NCBI GenBank assembly: GCA_965267505.1
Contig: OZ254081.1
Span: 1,736,001 to 1,800,000, forward strand
Length of the DNA: 64,000 nucleotides
Direction: 5' to 3'
Source: JANQHS01 sp965267505
GTDB taxonomy: Bacteria; Bacteroidota; Bacteroidia; Cytophagales; CCMP332
The stretch's first letter is position 1; each line of letters starts with the position of its first letter. The translations under genes and the position numbers were made by a program. The notes beneath the pieces were generated by a model, which was not told the origin of the DNA, ran no database searches, and saw nothing but the letters and a program-made list of their open reading frames with translations. This document shows, piece by piece, positions 8,021 to 17,792 of the stretch.

Positions 8021-10342
8021 TTAAATTGTTTGTTTTAATGAAAAAGGAATGTTGATCTTAAAAGAGATATTCCTACCCAGGTCATCGACAAAATATCGAT
8101 ACCTATTCAGGTAATCCCTATAAGATGTATTTAAAAGGTTATTTACCTTAAAGAATAAATTGAGCGGTTGTTTGCCCACCCAAACTCTTAACCCGGCTTC
8201 TACATAGAATAAAGCATAGGCCTCAGGAGGCGGAACATATTCAGCCTCAGGATCAACTCGCCATTGTTTGAAAACATAAGTGTTCCCAATTCCAATGAAC
8301 CCGTTCCTTTCTTTTTTCCGGTTCGGTAGCTTGTATCTAATCTGATTATCTATTCGATCAGCAGGGATGAATACGAGAAACTCATTTGTATTCTTGTTGA
8401 ACGCCCTTACAATCGAGGACCTTAAGGTCCATTCTACCCGATCGCTAAGTTTTGCTCTGGACGATAGGTCAAGCCCATAATAATGCGCCGGAACCTGGTC
8501 GTAAATAAAAGTTGGGAAAGCTCCCCGAATGGTAAGTGTTGGTTCTAATTCGGGTTTTAGATAGATGTAGTTTTGAAAATTTATATAATAAGCTTCTGCG
8601 TAGAGATTTAGTCTTTTTGTTTTGTATTCTCCATCCAGGTTGATCTGGATAGACTTTTCTTCAATAAGGTTTGGGTTTCCAATTTCATAGGTAGCACTTC
8701 CGTGATGGACTCCATCACTATACATTTCATTTACATAGGGCGGCCTCCAGGCACTCCCTAGATTAAAACCGAATTTCCATTTTGGATCAGGGGTATAGTT
8801 GAGTCCTGCAGTTAGGGAAAAGTTTGAAAAAGACCTTTCATCGATGTACCCGCTATCTCCCTCGAAGAGGTATACTTTTTGGTTGAATACGTCGTATCGT
8901 GCACCTGCCTGAACTAAAAAATCCCCGAATTTTGCTGTTTCGTACGCGTAAATACCCAAACCTTCCTTTTCAAAAAATGGGATAAAGTATCTTCCCACAA
9001 AGGAATTTTTTTGAGCCATTCCAAAAACCCCAATCTTTCCTGAATACCTGTTGTTGGACCAGCTCTCTAAGTTTAGGTCTGCGGTATGAGTAGTTATCCT
9101 GAAATCCAACTCCGGGTTATCCCCATAACTTTTTGTTCGAAAGTGGGGCTTATCATATTCTTCTCTTAGGTTAAATTGCCTTCCGTACACCAGGTTCACT
9201 CTTGTATTCTCGGAAGGTTTCCAATAGGATCTAACCTTAAATAGTTCATGTTCCAAATGTTGGAAAGGTCTATTGATTTCATAACTAAAGGGCTTAATGA
9301 GAAAGGGTTCCGAACGAGAAAATGCTGTTTGTAGATCGGTAAGGTTTCCAATATGAGCAGCTGAAAGAATTGCTAGATCTGAATTGAACTGACTGTAAAA
9401 AAATTCAAGTCCAGCTCTTCTTTTTAAGTATCCTGCCGCCCATGAAAAATTGTACTCTCTTACTCCTGTATTTGTCAGGTTGTAATTGGGAGTTCTTTGG
9501 TCTCCACCCCTTTTCAACGTTCCCTGGATTCGATATGACAAGCCAGGAACCTTAGCCATAGAACCTTCTAAAGTCGCTGATGCCACTCCAGCCCAACCGT
9601 TTGAAAAGCCAGCCAGGTTTAGCTCCCCTTTCAGACCAGGTCGACTTGGCAAAGCCTTGGGCTGAATTAGAACCGCTCCTGCTATTGCGTCCGGCCCATA
9701 TTGAACGCTTTGGGCACCTTTTTTTACCTCGATCTCCTGAGAAATATATGGATCCACTTCCGGTGCATGTCCATTTCCCCACTGTTGCGATTCATGTCGT
9801 ATTCCATTGTTAAGGATCACCAAGCGCTGACCCGTTAATCCGTGAAGTACAGGCTTAGAAATAGTACCCCCCGTATTGATACTGGTCATTCCTGGAATGG
9901 ACTTTAGGTTTTCGCCCAAAGGTTCTCCCCGGCTTAGTTCCATGTCCTCAGCCTTTATCTTTCTGCTGGAAAAGGTTGTCGGTTCCTCAAGTTTTTCTCC
10001 TCTTATCAGAACAGCGTGAAGCTCTTCAGCGTGGTGTTCAGGGGTAAATTCAATGAATTCGTTCTTATCAAGGTCCAGGGTGTCAAATACAGGGTCACAA
10101 CCTACATGACTACAAATAATGACATAACGTCCAGAGCAAAGAGATGTGAATAAGAAATTCCCAAGGGAATCTGCAACTGTCGCTGGTCCATTTGGTTTGA
10201 TCTGAATGGTCGCAAACGGAAGCGCCTCGCCCGTATGCTCATCCATAACCCTCCCAGCCAGCTTTAGGTCGCAATCATGGTTTTGACCTGAAGCAGAACG
10301 CATAATAAATAAGTAAATGCAAAGGGTTATAGCCCTTTTCAA
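8021..10342 (-). CDS. TonB-dependent receptor, likely metal or metal-chelate uptake
   Basis: A 773-residue outer-membrane receptor. The start is a TTG at 10342, needed to keep the signal peptide (KRAITLCIYLFIMRSASGQ); the next ATG would remove most of it. A carboxypeptidase-regulatory-like domain (KLAGRVMDEHTGEALPFATI) spans about residues 27-110. The plug follows, with LKSIPGMTSINTGGTISKP, LHGLTGQRLVILNNG and VKKGAQSVQYGPDAIAGAV, then a 22-strand barrel. The plug segment ESQQWGNGHAPEVDP resembles that of zinc or copper receptors of the ZnuD type. A His-rich exported peptide lies upstream and a lipoprotein downstream. Confidence 0.88.
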   Translation of the reverse strand: MKRAITLCIYLFIMRSASGQNHDCDLKLAGRVMDEHTGEALPFATIQIKPNGPATVADSLGNFLFTSLCSGRYVIICSHVGCDPVFDTLDLDKNEFIEFTPEHHAEELHAVLIRGEKLEEPTTFSSRKIKAEDMELSRGEPLGENLKSIPGMTSINTGGTISKPVLHGLTGQRLVILNNGIRHESQQWGNGHAPEVDPYISQEIEVKKGAQSVQYGPDAIAGAVLIQPKALPSRPGLKGELNLAGFSNGWAGVASATLEGSMAKVPGLSYRIQGTLKRGGDQRTPNYNLTNTGVREYNFSWAAGYLKRRAGLEFFYSQFNSDLAILSAAHIGNLTDLQTAFSRSEPFLIKPFSYEINRPFQHLEHELFKVRSYWKPSENTRVNLVYGRQFNLREEYDKPHFRTKSYGDNPELDFRITTHTADLNLESWSNNRYSGKIGVFGMAQKNSFVGRYFIPFFEKEGLGIYAYETAKFGDFLVQAGARYDVFNQKVYLFEGDSGYIDERSFSNFSLTAGLNYTPDPKWKFGFNLGSAWRPPYVNEMYSDGVHHGSATYEIGNPNLIEEKSIQINLDGEYKTKRLNLYAEAYYINFQNYIYLKPELEPTLTIRGAFPTFIYDQVPAHYYGLDLSSRAKLSDRVEWTLRSSIVRAFNKNTNEFLVFIPADRIDNQIRYKLPNRKKERNGFIGIGNTYVFKQWRVDPEAEYVPPPEAYALFYVEAGLRVWVGKQPLNLFFKVNNLLNTSYRDYLNRYRYFVDDLGRNISFKINIPFSLKQTI

Positions 10343-10374
10343 TAGAATTAGAGTTGGTGGTACAAACGAAAAAG

Positions 10375-10396
10375 CCCAGACCCAAAAGGGTCAGGG
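10375..10396 (-). terminator. Hairpin between the His-rich gene and the TonB receptor
   Basis: On the minus strand CCCTGACCC and GGGTCTGGG pair around a TTTT loop (one T-T mismatch) and are followed by CTTTTTC. It lies after the His-rich gene and only about 33 bases before the receptor start. It could terminate most transcripts and allow partial read-through, or act as an attenuator or mRNA-stability element. Confidence 0.55.
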
Positions 10397-10415
10397 AAAA
10401 GAAAAAATGGGGGGA

Positions 10416-10724
10416 TTATGAAATAGGGGGAGCCCTGCCGAGGTATAGATCTTCGAACCGAACAGGAAGGAACTCAGAATACGGTCCCTCTTTATAAAAG
10501 CTTACAAAAGCTGGATCGCCATGACCCTCAAAGTAGATTGATTCCTGGTCTGAGGATGCAATATCACAGATCTGACATTGCTCATCCAGGTGGGTTTCAT
10601 GGCTATGACCTGTTCCCAATTCGTGGCCATGTGATTGTACATGAACCTGAATAGAAAGGAACAGAATCCCAAATAGGACAAGGAGGGTTTTAAAACGATA
10701 TTTTTTGACCTTGTGGCCAATCAT
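10416..10724 (-). CDS. Small His-rich exported protein, probable metal-binding
   Basis: A 102-residue protein with an N-terminal signal (KTLLVLFGILFLSIQVHVQS). Immediately after it comes a cluster of histidines, HGHELGTGHSHETHLDEQC, followed by a QCQIC pair of cysteines. This resembles small DUF2946-like or His-rich peptides encoded next to copper and zinc receptors. The His/Cys cluster could bind zinc, copper or nickel in the periplasm. The gene precedes the TonB receptor on the same strand, separated by a hairpin. The metal-binding role is inferred from composition and context; the receptor substrate is therefore probably a metal. Confidence 0.7.
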   Translation of the reverse strand: MIGHKVKKYRFKTLLVLFGILFLSIQVHVQSHGHELGTGHSHETHLDEQCQICDIASSDQESIYFEGHGDPAFVSFYKEGPYSEFLPVRFEDLYLGRAPPIS

Positions 10725-10795
10725 GATACAAAACTAAGCCTATTTTCTCAAATTTTGGAAATCGGGCTCTTTGGCGGCAAGATTAACATTTCTGC

Positions 10796-12487
10796 CTAGG
10801 AAGCCAGGCCCATTTCCTGGAGCATTTGCTTGCCCCCTTCTTCTCCCTCTAACCAGGGGAACATTCCCATTTTTAGGAAGATCATAAAAGGAGATCGATT
10901 TTCCATGGCAAGCTTTAGAAACTTCATTGAAGAGTCATAGTCGCCAGCACCGGAGTAGTATGCTGCTTTCACCATTTCCTCAGGCACGGCATGGAAACCG
11001 GGTTTAGCAGGTATGTTGCCGATGTGTTCTTCCAGAATCTCTACTGGCGTTCTGTTCATACCAGCCAGCCAAGCACAAACCAGATCTCCATGAGTAATAT
11101 CGCATTTGATCTCCCCAGCCGATTTATCTCCCAGGTAATAATCCAATATCAATGGAAACCTTATGGTCTCCGGCTCATCGGAGTCCTTTACTTGGTGGTA
11201 TTGAGAATAAAAATGATAGGCAGAATCGATGATTCCTTGCCTGAAATATGAAATTGAAAGCCCTAGGCGGTAAAGTTCATTCAGGGGGTCATCGTTTTTG
11301 TATTTATAAAAAGTGTTGATCGATCGGTCCCATTTCCCCTGCATACCTTGAATGATTCCCAATTCAAAATAATTCACGTAATCATAAGGTGCCATTTCCA
11401 TGGACCTTCTAAGGTTTTCTTCAGCTTTCGCCCAATCATAGCTGAAGAAGAGATCATGCAAAGCCTGCGCGGTATAGGCTTCAGCAATCCCTTGTCTCCT
11501 TCCTTCCTGAACTATGGTCCTGATTCCTTTAACCCTGTCGGGTTGGGGTACGTATCCGTAGAAGATCAGATTTAAATCGTTTACCGCTCGATAGATCAAG
11601 GGCAGGATATTGGTTGTATCTAGCAGGAATGCTTCCTGGAAAAACCTGCTGGCCAGGTATCTGTTTTCCAGTTTGTACTTCCTGTAATTATGAATTCCTT
11701 TAAGAAATGATTTTGTCGCATGACCGTTCATCTCAAGGGGTACGTATTTTGTCCTCCTGGAGAAATTATTTGCCATTTCCCGGGTGATCTTTTCAACGGT
11801 TGAGAAGAAGCTTGCATAATTGGCATCATATTGTCCAGACCATTCGATCTTGAGATTGTTTATATCCAAAAGGTTAACCAACATCCTGAAATCATCCTCC
11901 CTGGCTTTTGGAAGAAGGGTAATTGAAACCACATAATCCAGGTCCAAATGTTTTTTAAAACCAGGATCACTTAATTGCTGAAGCCCTTTACCAGGCTGAA
12001 GGTTTACATAGCTCGCATCGATAACCTTAAATCCGGAAATATGCGAAATGCCTGTCATAACTGTTTTTTGAACCGCATCCATGATGCTTTCAGGAAGCAT
12101 TTCTCCTGAAACGCGTGTCACGCCCAGCATTGCCACCCTTATTTGGGGATCGGCTCGGGTGATCAGGATTCCTTTATTCCAATCCTTGGTTCCATTTGAG
12201 AAAAGAAACTGAAAAAGAACCAAGCATAGGACCAGATTGCTTCCGAGAAGGGCAAATTCAAGCCTGGAAAGCTTTTTTCCGGGTTGGTCAATAAACCAGG
12301 AGCGGATAACAACCGCCACCAGACCGAAAAAGGCCATGGCCAGTGAAACTTCAATAAATGCAGAGTCCGCATGGATTTTATCGAGGTAATAGCTGAACAG
12401 CTCAAGAAGCCCCCACACTATCGGGACATAGATCAAAAGGGATATGATTACCCTTCTAAGTTTAATACTTAGCTTCTGGTCTAGCAT
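10796..12487 (-). CDS. Membrane protein with TolB-like domain and TPR repeats
   Basis: A 563-residue protein. Three membrane helices occupy about residues 13-97. A TolB N-terminal-like domain follows (about 110-240), with GILITRADPQIRVAMLGV and a DLDYVVSITL strand. The C-terminal half is helical TPR (for example EAYTAQALHDLFFSYDWAKAEENLRR and WDRSINTFYKYKNDDP segments). The same TolB-like plus TPR arrangement is common behind adenylate cyclase or winged-helix domains; here three transmembrane helices replace the regulatory N-terminus. It is probably a cytoplasm- or periplasm-facing scaffold. I see no enzyme motif. It is flanked by hairpins or gaps on both sides and seems monocistronic. Confidence 0.7.
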   Translation of the reverse strand: MLDQKLSIKLRRVIISLLIYVPIVWGLLELFSYYLDKIHADSAFIEVSLAMAFFGLVAVVIRSWFIDQPGKKLSRLEFALLGSNLVLCLVLFQFLFSNGTKDWNKGILITRADPQIRVAMLGVTRVSGEMLPESIMDAVQKTVMTGISHISGFKVIDASYVNLQPGKGLQQLSDPGFKKHLDLDYVVSITLLPKAREDDFRMLVNLLDINNLKIEWSGQYDANYASFFSTVEKITREMANNFSRRTKYVPLEMNGHATKSFLKGIHNYRKYKLENRYLASRFFQEAFLLDTTNILPLIYRAVNDLNLIFYGYVPQPDRVKGIRTIVQEGRRQGIAEAYTAQALHDLFFSYDWAKAEENLRRSMEMAPYDYVNYFELGIIQGMQGKWDRSINTFYKYKNDDPLNELYRLGLSISYFRQGIIDSAYHFYSQYHQVKDSDEPETIRFPLILDYYLGDKSAGEIKCDITHGDLVCAWLAGMNRTPVEILEEHIGNIPAKPGFHAVPEEMVKAAYYSGAGDYDSSMKFLKLAMENRSPFMIFLKMGMFPWLEGEEGGKQMLQEMGLAS

Positions 12488-12527
12488 GATGACTAATTCA
12501 AGATAAAATTACCCATGACCATACAAA

Positions 12528-12553
12528 TTGCCAAAAATTTGAGGCTTTGGCAA
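12528..12553 (-). terminator. Stem-loop after the M28 peptidase gene
   Basis: A perfect 8-bp inverted repeat, TTGCCAAA / TTTGGCAA, with a 10-base loop lies between the stop of the M28 peptidase and the start of the TolB-like/TPR gene. On the minus strand only a short ATTTG tail follows, so it may be a weak terminator or an mRNA 3' end protector. Confidence 0.5.
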
Positions 12554-12585
12554 GGCAACCAGTGAGAAATAAGACAAAGTAGTCC

Positions 12586-14259
12586 CTAAAATCGAACTCC
12601 AAATTCGAGCTCTTCTTCGCCTCTTTTAACCACTACTTGGGTGGAATCGCCCTTTTTGAATTGAGAGAGTGCGTTCATGTAAGCCATCATATCAACTACG
12701 TCAAGTTCTCCCATTTTCACGACAACGTCACCGGCAATCATACCTGCTTTGGAAGCTGGTTTTCCTTCAGAAACTCCGTCTATTCTCATTCCTTTTCCAG
12801 AAAAAGCATAATCTGGTACAACTCCAAGAGTAACTGAAAATCTTGGTGCCTTTTCATTATCTGAGTCCTTGGTTTTGGTGAATTCTAGTTTTGGATTGCC
12901 TTCAAGTACCACAACTAGGTCCTTGAGGTATTCGAAAATTCTCACCATTCCCTGGTAGTTGATAAGCTCCTCATCATCACTGGGTTTATGATAGTCAGGA
13001 TGTGCTCCCGTGAAAAGATGTAGGACAGGAATATCCTTCAGGTAAAATGAGGTATGATCTGAGGGCCCAACACCATCTGGCTTTTCTTCGATTTTCAATC
13101 CGGTTGATATGGACCCATCAACCAAGGTATCCCAACTTGGAGAGGTTCCAACACCTGTTACAATCAGGCTGTTACTGGAGTCCATCCTACCGATCATATC
13201 TAAATTGATCATATAATTTGCCTTCTTCAGATCGATGGTTGGATTCTTTGCAAAGTGGTTTGAGCCCAGCAGACCCTTTTCTTCTCCTGAAAAGCCAATA
13301 ATAACGAGATTGCTTTTGATTGGATTTCGAGCAAAATAATTAGCCAATTCAACAATCATAGCTGTACCACTGGCATTGTCATCCGCTCCGTTATGAATTT
13401 CTGCTTCCTCTCCACGGTATAAGGAGCCATTGTCGCCATATCCCAAATGATCAAAATGAGCTCCTATTATGACGGTCCTTTCTGAGCCATTGTCTATTAA
13501 GCCAATTACATTAGTTCCTTCATTGAATTTATCCTGGATTGAAACCTCAAGTGAAGTTTGCTCTCCTTCTTTCAATTTGGAGTTGTCATTAACAAAAACA
13601 ACTGGGATATCGACAGGAGTCATTTTCCTGGAATAATTCTTCTTAGGATCCTCAGCCATTTCTCCGGGATTCACAAGAACAACCCCTATTGCTCCCATTT
13701 CTTTTGCAAGATTGCATCGTTCCCTTAGGTCATGGTAAGCTGAATATTTTGAATGAGGGTGAATGCCGTCGGGTGAAGAAACATCCATTAATGCAATGGC
13801 TCCATTCATATCTTTTCCAGCATATTCATCCAGGTCATGGTCTGGTGAAACAATGCCAAATCCGACTGAGATTAGTTTTCCTTCCACCTGACCAGAAGCA
13901 GAAAAATTCATAGGGAAGTAGTCTTTTTCCATACTTAAGGAAACCCCTTCTTGAGAGATCTCATTTTCTCCATCAAAAGATTTTCCAGCCAGGAATTCAA
14001 AGGATTGAGTGTACTGCCCATCCTTGCCTCCGGGGGTTAATCCAACGTTCGAAAATTCATTTACAAGATATTCGGCAGCTTTCTTTTCTCCAGGTTGGCC
14101 GGTTTCCCTTCCTTCAAATTCATCGCTTGCAAGAATTGAGATATGTTTTTGAAACCTTATGGTCAATTTGTTTGCGTCAAAATCATCTTCCTTTTTACAG
14201 GATATCAAAAGGCCCAAAAAAATTACGGGCAATAGATAGGCTGAATGTTTCATTTTCAT
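12586..14259 (-). CDS. M28 family zinc aminopeptidase with PA and PDZ domains, lipoprotein
   Basis: I start it at 14259, where a lipoprotein signal begins (MKMKHSAYLLPVIFLGLLISC). Domain order: M28 peptidase with an inserted protease-associated domain at about residues 100-230 (DMNGAIALMDVSSPDGI, KEMGAIGVVLVNPGE), then the zinc site, then a C-terminal PDZ domain from about residue 470 (FSGKGMRIDGVSEGKPASKAG begins it). The two-zinc site is intact: GAHFDHLGYG, GADDNASGTAM, SGEEKGLLGS, NLDMIGRMD and SDHTSFYLK. It probably trims peptides at the cell envelope. Close homologues are annotated M20/M25/M40 or M28 aminopeptidases. It is not obviously in an operon. Confidence 0.92.
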   Translation of the reverse strand: MKMKHSAYLLPVIFLGLLISCKKEDDFDANKLTIRFQKHISILASDEFEGRETGQPGEKKAAEYLVNEFSNVGLTPGGKDGQYTQSFEFLAGKSFDGENEISQEGVSLSMEKDYFPMNFSASGQVEGKLISVGFGIVSPDHDLDEYAGKDMNGAIALMDVSSPDGIHPHSKYSAYHDLRERCNLAKEMGAIGVVLVNPGEMAEDPKKNYSRKMTPVDIPVVFVNDNSKLKEGEQTSLEVSIQDKFNEGTNVIGLIDNGSERTVIIGAHFDHLGYGDNGSLYRGEEAEIHNGADDNASGTAMIVELANYFARNPIKSNLVIIGFSGEEKGLLGSNHFAKNPTIDLKKANYMINLDMIGRMDSSNSLIVTGVGTSPSWDTLVDGSISTGLKIEEKPDGVGPSDHTSFYLKDIPVLHLFTGAHPDYHKPSDDEELINYQGMVRIFEYLKDLVVVLEGNPKLEFTKTKDSDNEKAPRFSVTLGVVPDYAFSGKGMRIDGVSEGKPASKAGMIAGDVVVKMGELDVVDMMAYMNALSQFKKGDSTQVVVKRGEEELEFGVRF

Positions 14260-14398
14260 TGATTTAAATCTTGCGCATCCAATTGGGGAACATTTTAATT
14301 CTCCAATGATTGTTTTATTCAAGGCAGCGAAATTAGAAAAAGGAAATTGGCTGAGATAACGGAAAAGGGATAAGAAATGTCTTGGATGCTTCTGGCTT

Positions 14399-15019
14399 TC
14401 AGCTTAGAAGCTCTGGGTAATAATTTTTCAGATCGTCTCTGTATTCCCTTTTAACAAAGTCTTTTTCAAATTCGTTGAGTTCTAACGTATAATCGGTTTT
14501 CTTACCTCTTGTATTTACCCTTTCCATGGAAAATTTAGAACCCGTTAATCTTTCAAGTTCGGGGATCCAGTCGTCCATTTCTTCCAAGCGAAAAACCTGA
14601 GGCGCCAGGCCCAGGTCATTTTTCAAATAGTCTGTACAGCTTAAGAGATCATTCTTTGCCCAATCCTTTAGCTTATTGGGTGAGCCTTCAATGTTTTTTA
14701 TCAAAGCCTCTGGGCTGAGCATGTAATCTTCTGCTTTTGGACTATTGAAGACCCAGCTTGGCTCTTTGAAAAGCTTGAATCCTTTTCTTTTATGAAAGTG
14801 AAAGAAGGATCCAAAACGATCAAATGGATTCCGTACTATGGAAAATATGAAGTACTGGTTCCAGTTTTCGTTTGCATATCTTTTGGTTGCCTTCAGAAGA
14901 GTATCATGCTGTCCGTTCCTGTGGTCCCACACAACATCAGGAGTGAGATTCTTGCTGATGAATGTCCCTGCACATTTGGGTATGTGGATGAAAAGGATCT
15001 TTTTTTTCTTATCGATCAA
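14399..15019 (-). CDS. Sulfotransferase family 2 protein
   Basis: A 206-residue protein beginning KKKILFIHIPKCAGTFISKNL: the HIPKCAGTF motif is the PAPS 5'-phosphosulfate loop of carbohydrate-type sulfotransferases. FSIVRNPFDRFGSFF carries the 3'-phosphate-binding Arg and Ser. Such enzymes transfer sulfate from PAPS to sugars, usually exopolysaccharide or lipid-linked glycans. The start is a TTG at 15019; no ATG or GTG lies in frame upstream before a stop at 15050. No glycan cluster surrounds it. A second, unrelated-looking sulfotransferase occurs at 58-59 kb. The acceptor is unknown. Confidence 0.8.
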   Translation of the reverse strand: MIDKKKKILFIHIPKCAGTFISKNLTPDVVWDHRNGQHDTLLKATKRYANENWNQYFIFSIVRNPFDRFGSFFHFHKRKGFKLFKEPSWVFNSPKAEDYMLSPEALIKNIEGSPNKLKDWAKNDLLSCTDYLKNDLGLAPQVFRLEEMDDWIPELERLTGSKFSMERVNTRGKKTDYTLELNEFEKDFVKREYRDDLKNYYPELLS

Positions 15020-15155
15020 TTGCTTTCCTCTACGAGGGATTAAAATTGGTCATTAAAGCGATAATTCTGCAAATATTTGTTAAAAGCAATACGAATTCTG
15101 ACTTCTGGGCTCGTTGTATTTGAATGCATAAGACATTTTCAAGAGATTTGGAGTA

Positions 15156-17783
15156 ATGAAGAAAACTGTATTTCCTATAATCCTTTTCATTTTTTGTGTA
15201 GCTACATACTTGAATGCCAATGCTCAATCTTCTGAAGCGGAAGAGAAGGGTCAAAAATGGCTGGATAGATGGGTTGAGTTTGAGTCGCAGCGACTGGCTC
15301 CGAATGGAGAAGCTTATGAACCTCAGGTCTTTTTAGCAGAGGCCGTTAGGGAAGCGTCCAGAAAAAACTTGACTCAATCCAAAACTTCGGCTATGTCGAA
15401 TTGGGTACCCATAGGCCCAATGACCAAGCCTCCAGGAGGTTTTCATTCGCTACTTCACGGTATGGGTAGGATTAATACCATGGCTTTTCATCCGAGCGAT
15501 TCCAATACATTTTGGGTCGGTGTTGCTCAAGGTGGGGTTTGGAAAACAGTGGATGGTGGCCAATCCTGGACTCCTTTGACCGATGACCTGCCCATCTTAA
15601 GGATATCTGACATTGCTGTCGACCCAACTGATCCGGATATTATTTACATAAGCGTAGGGGATTACGCCTACATGGGTGTTGGACTTGACCTTGACGATAG
15701 AAAAAGACATTCCCATTACGGTCTGGGGGTTTATAAAACTACCGACGGAGGACTTTCATGGAACCCTACGGGCCTAACCTTCGATCAGGTTCAGAGAAAT
15801 GAATCACTGATCAGAAGGGTATTTGTGAATCCCAGCAACAACCAAGAGCTACTCGCTGGAGGGATCAGTGGCATTTACAGATCAAGTGATGGGGGCCAAA
15901 ACTGGTCTACTGTAAATGACAGCTTGATATGGGATATGGTCTCGGTTCCGGGAAATACTAATTCCATTTATGCTGCAAGTGGCTATGTAAAGAATCTGGA
16001 CGATGGTTCTGCTGCGATCTTAAAATCTGTGGATTTCGGAAATACCTGGACCGCTCTGAATACTGGAATTCCTTTAACAAACCAGGTTCAGAGAATTAAA
16101 TTGGCAATTGCTCCTTCTGATACAAGCTATGTATATGCTCTAAGTTGTAATATGACCAGGGGGTTTTATGGTCTTTACAGGTCAACAGATGCGGGCTCAA
16201 CCTGGGTTCAAAGATCAAATTCACCTAACATCTTAACCTGGTCTTCATCGGGATCTGGATCCAACGGTCAGGGTACTTATGACCTGTCCATTATGGTTGA
16301 TGCCAATGACAAAGAAAAGATCTACACGGGTGGGATAAATATGTGGGGCTCCGCAGATGGTGGACAAACCTGGGATGGGGCTTCCTATTGGACCGACCTT
16401 TATGGACCCAGTATCCATGCCGACCATCATTATTATACTTACAATCCCTTGAATCAGACCTATTATGCCTGCCATGATGGGGGAGTGAGTAAAACCAAGC
16501 AAATCAATATTGATGGCTGGTCCTTTGTCCAGGGTGGAAATAATTGGTCAACCAACTGGACCGACCTTATGGATATGCAGATAACCAGTTTTTATAGGAT
16601 GGGAGTAAGTGCAAATAATCCCGGCTATTATATAGCAGGAGCACAGGATAATTCCACCTATTACAAAACGCCTGCTGGGTGGAGGAATCTCATTGGTGGT
16701 GATGGCATGGATTGCTTAATTCACCCCACCAACCCATCTACTTTGTATGGGTCTGCCCAGTATGGATATTTGGTAAGATCTACCGATGGGGGAGTTTCAT
16801 TCAGCTACCTATCCTCTGATATGGATCAGGCTGGAGAGCAAGGGGCATGGACTACTCCAATTATCATGGACGAAGCAAATCCAAATACGCTATACACCGG
16901 TTTTGGGAATGTCTGGCAGACCATTGACGGTGGCGATTTCTGGTTCAAGCTTAGCAACTTCCCTGATATGGGTAATCAGAATTATCCAAGCCCCATTGTG
17001 GCCCTTGCCAATAAAGGAAGCCATATCTATGCTGCCTCCAGGATCTACCATAGCGAAAATGAACCCAGTAAATTTTGGGCCAGCGCAGACGGGGGAACCA
17101 ACTGGAGTAACAGAACTGCTGGTTTGCCAGACTCTCTATTTTTTACATCTGTAGATGCCTATGGTAGTGGTTCAACTGTTTTTGTTGGAGTAGGTGGATT
17201 CCAGTCAGGAGCGAAGATTTATAAATCCATCGATGCTGGTACTACCTGGCAAAATATTAGCCTAAACCTTCCAAATGTTCCTGTTAACTCTGTGAAAGCA
17301 TTAACTGTGGGCGCAATGAATACGATTTTTGCCGGAACAGATGTTGGGGTTTACTATCACAACGATACAATGAGCGGCTGGCAACCTTATGGAATCGGGC
17401 TTCCCAATGTGATCGTTTCTGACCTGGAGATTGATTATGCACAGGGATTACTGAATGTGGCCACTTTTGGAAGGGGCCTATGGGAGATCGATATTACTCC
17501 ATTAATGGTTGGCCTAAATGATGATAATTTAGTAGCCAATTTTGATCTTAAGGTTTATCCCAATCCGGTCAAGGACCAAATTCAATTTGAGATCTCTGAG
17601 ATCCCTTCAGGAAAAATTGAACTGGAGATCATTGATATGATGGGAAGGGTCGTATGGAAACATGAGCTCAATGAAAATGGTGTTCATTCCATTGCCAACG
17701 AGCTTCCTTATGGGAAGTATTTCCTAAGGATCAGAAATAATGGAAGATCTGTTTCCAGATCTTTTATTTCATTAAGAGATTAA
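15156..17783 (+). CDS. Exported BNR/sortilin-type beta-propeller with type IX sorting domain
   Basis: An 875-residue exported protein: signal peptide to about residue 23, then many BNR/Asp-box repeats of the form S-x-D-G-G-x-x-W (TVDGGQSWTPL, TTDGGLSWNP, SSDGGQNWST, SADGGQTWDG, STDGGVSFSY, TIDGGDFWFK, SIDAGTTWQN) that build one or two propellers. The last 80 residues form a type A T9SS C-terminal domain (LKVYPNPVKDQIQFE, then MGRVVWKHEL and PYGKYFLRI), so it is secreted across the outer membrane and attached to the surface or released. Asp-box propellers occur in sialidases, sortilins and xyloglucanases, but no catalytic set is obvious. It runs convergent to a related propeller gene. Confidence 0.9.
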   Translation: MKKTVFPIILFIFCVATYLNANAQSSEAEEKGQKWLDRWVEFESQRLAPNGEAYEPQVFLAEAVREASRKNLTQSKTSAMSNWVPIGPMTKPPGGFHSLLHGMGRINTMAFHPSDSNTFWVGVAQGGVWKTVDGGQSWTPLTDDLPILRISDIAVDPTDPDIIYISVGDYAYMGVGLDLDDRKRHSHYGLGVYKTTDGGLSWNPTGLTFDQVQRNESLIRRVFVNPSNNQELLAGGISGIYRSSDGGQNWSTVNDSLIWDMVSVPGNTNSIYAASGYVKNLDDGSAAILKSVDFGNTWTALNTGIPLTNQVQRIKLAIAPSDTSYVYALSCNMTRGFYGLYRSTDAGSTWVQRSNSPNILTWSSSGSGSNGQGTYDLSIMVDANDKEKIYTGGINMWGSADGGQTWDGASYWTDLYGPSIHADHHYYTYNPLNQTYYACHDGGVSKTKQINIDGWSFVQGGNNWSTNWTDLMDMQITSFYRMGVSANNPGYYIAGAQDNSTYYKTPAGWRNLIGGDGMDCLIHPTNPSTLYGSAQYGYLVRSTDGGVSFSYLSSDMDQAGEQGAWTTPIIMDEANPNTLYTGFGNVWQTIDGGDFWFKLSNFPDMGNQNYPSPIVALANKGSHIYAASRIYHSENEPSKFWASADGGTNWSNRTAGLPDSLFFTSVDAYGSGSTVFVGVGGFQSGAKIYKSIDAGTTWQNISLNLPNVPVNSVKALTVGAMNTIFAGTDVGVYYHNDTMSGWQPYGIGLPNVIVSDLEIDYAQGLLNVATFGRGLWEIDITPLMVGLNDDNLVANFDLKVYPNPVKDQIQFEISEIPSGKIELEIIDMMGRVVWKHELNENGVHSIANELPYGKYFLRIRNNGRSVSRSFISLRD

Positions 17784-17792
17784 ACCCAGAGT

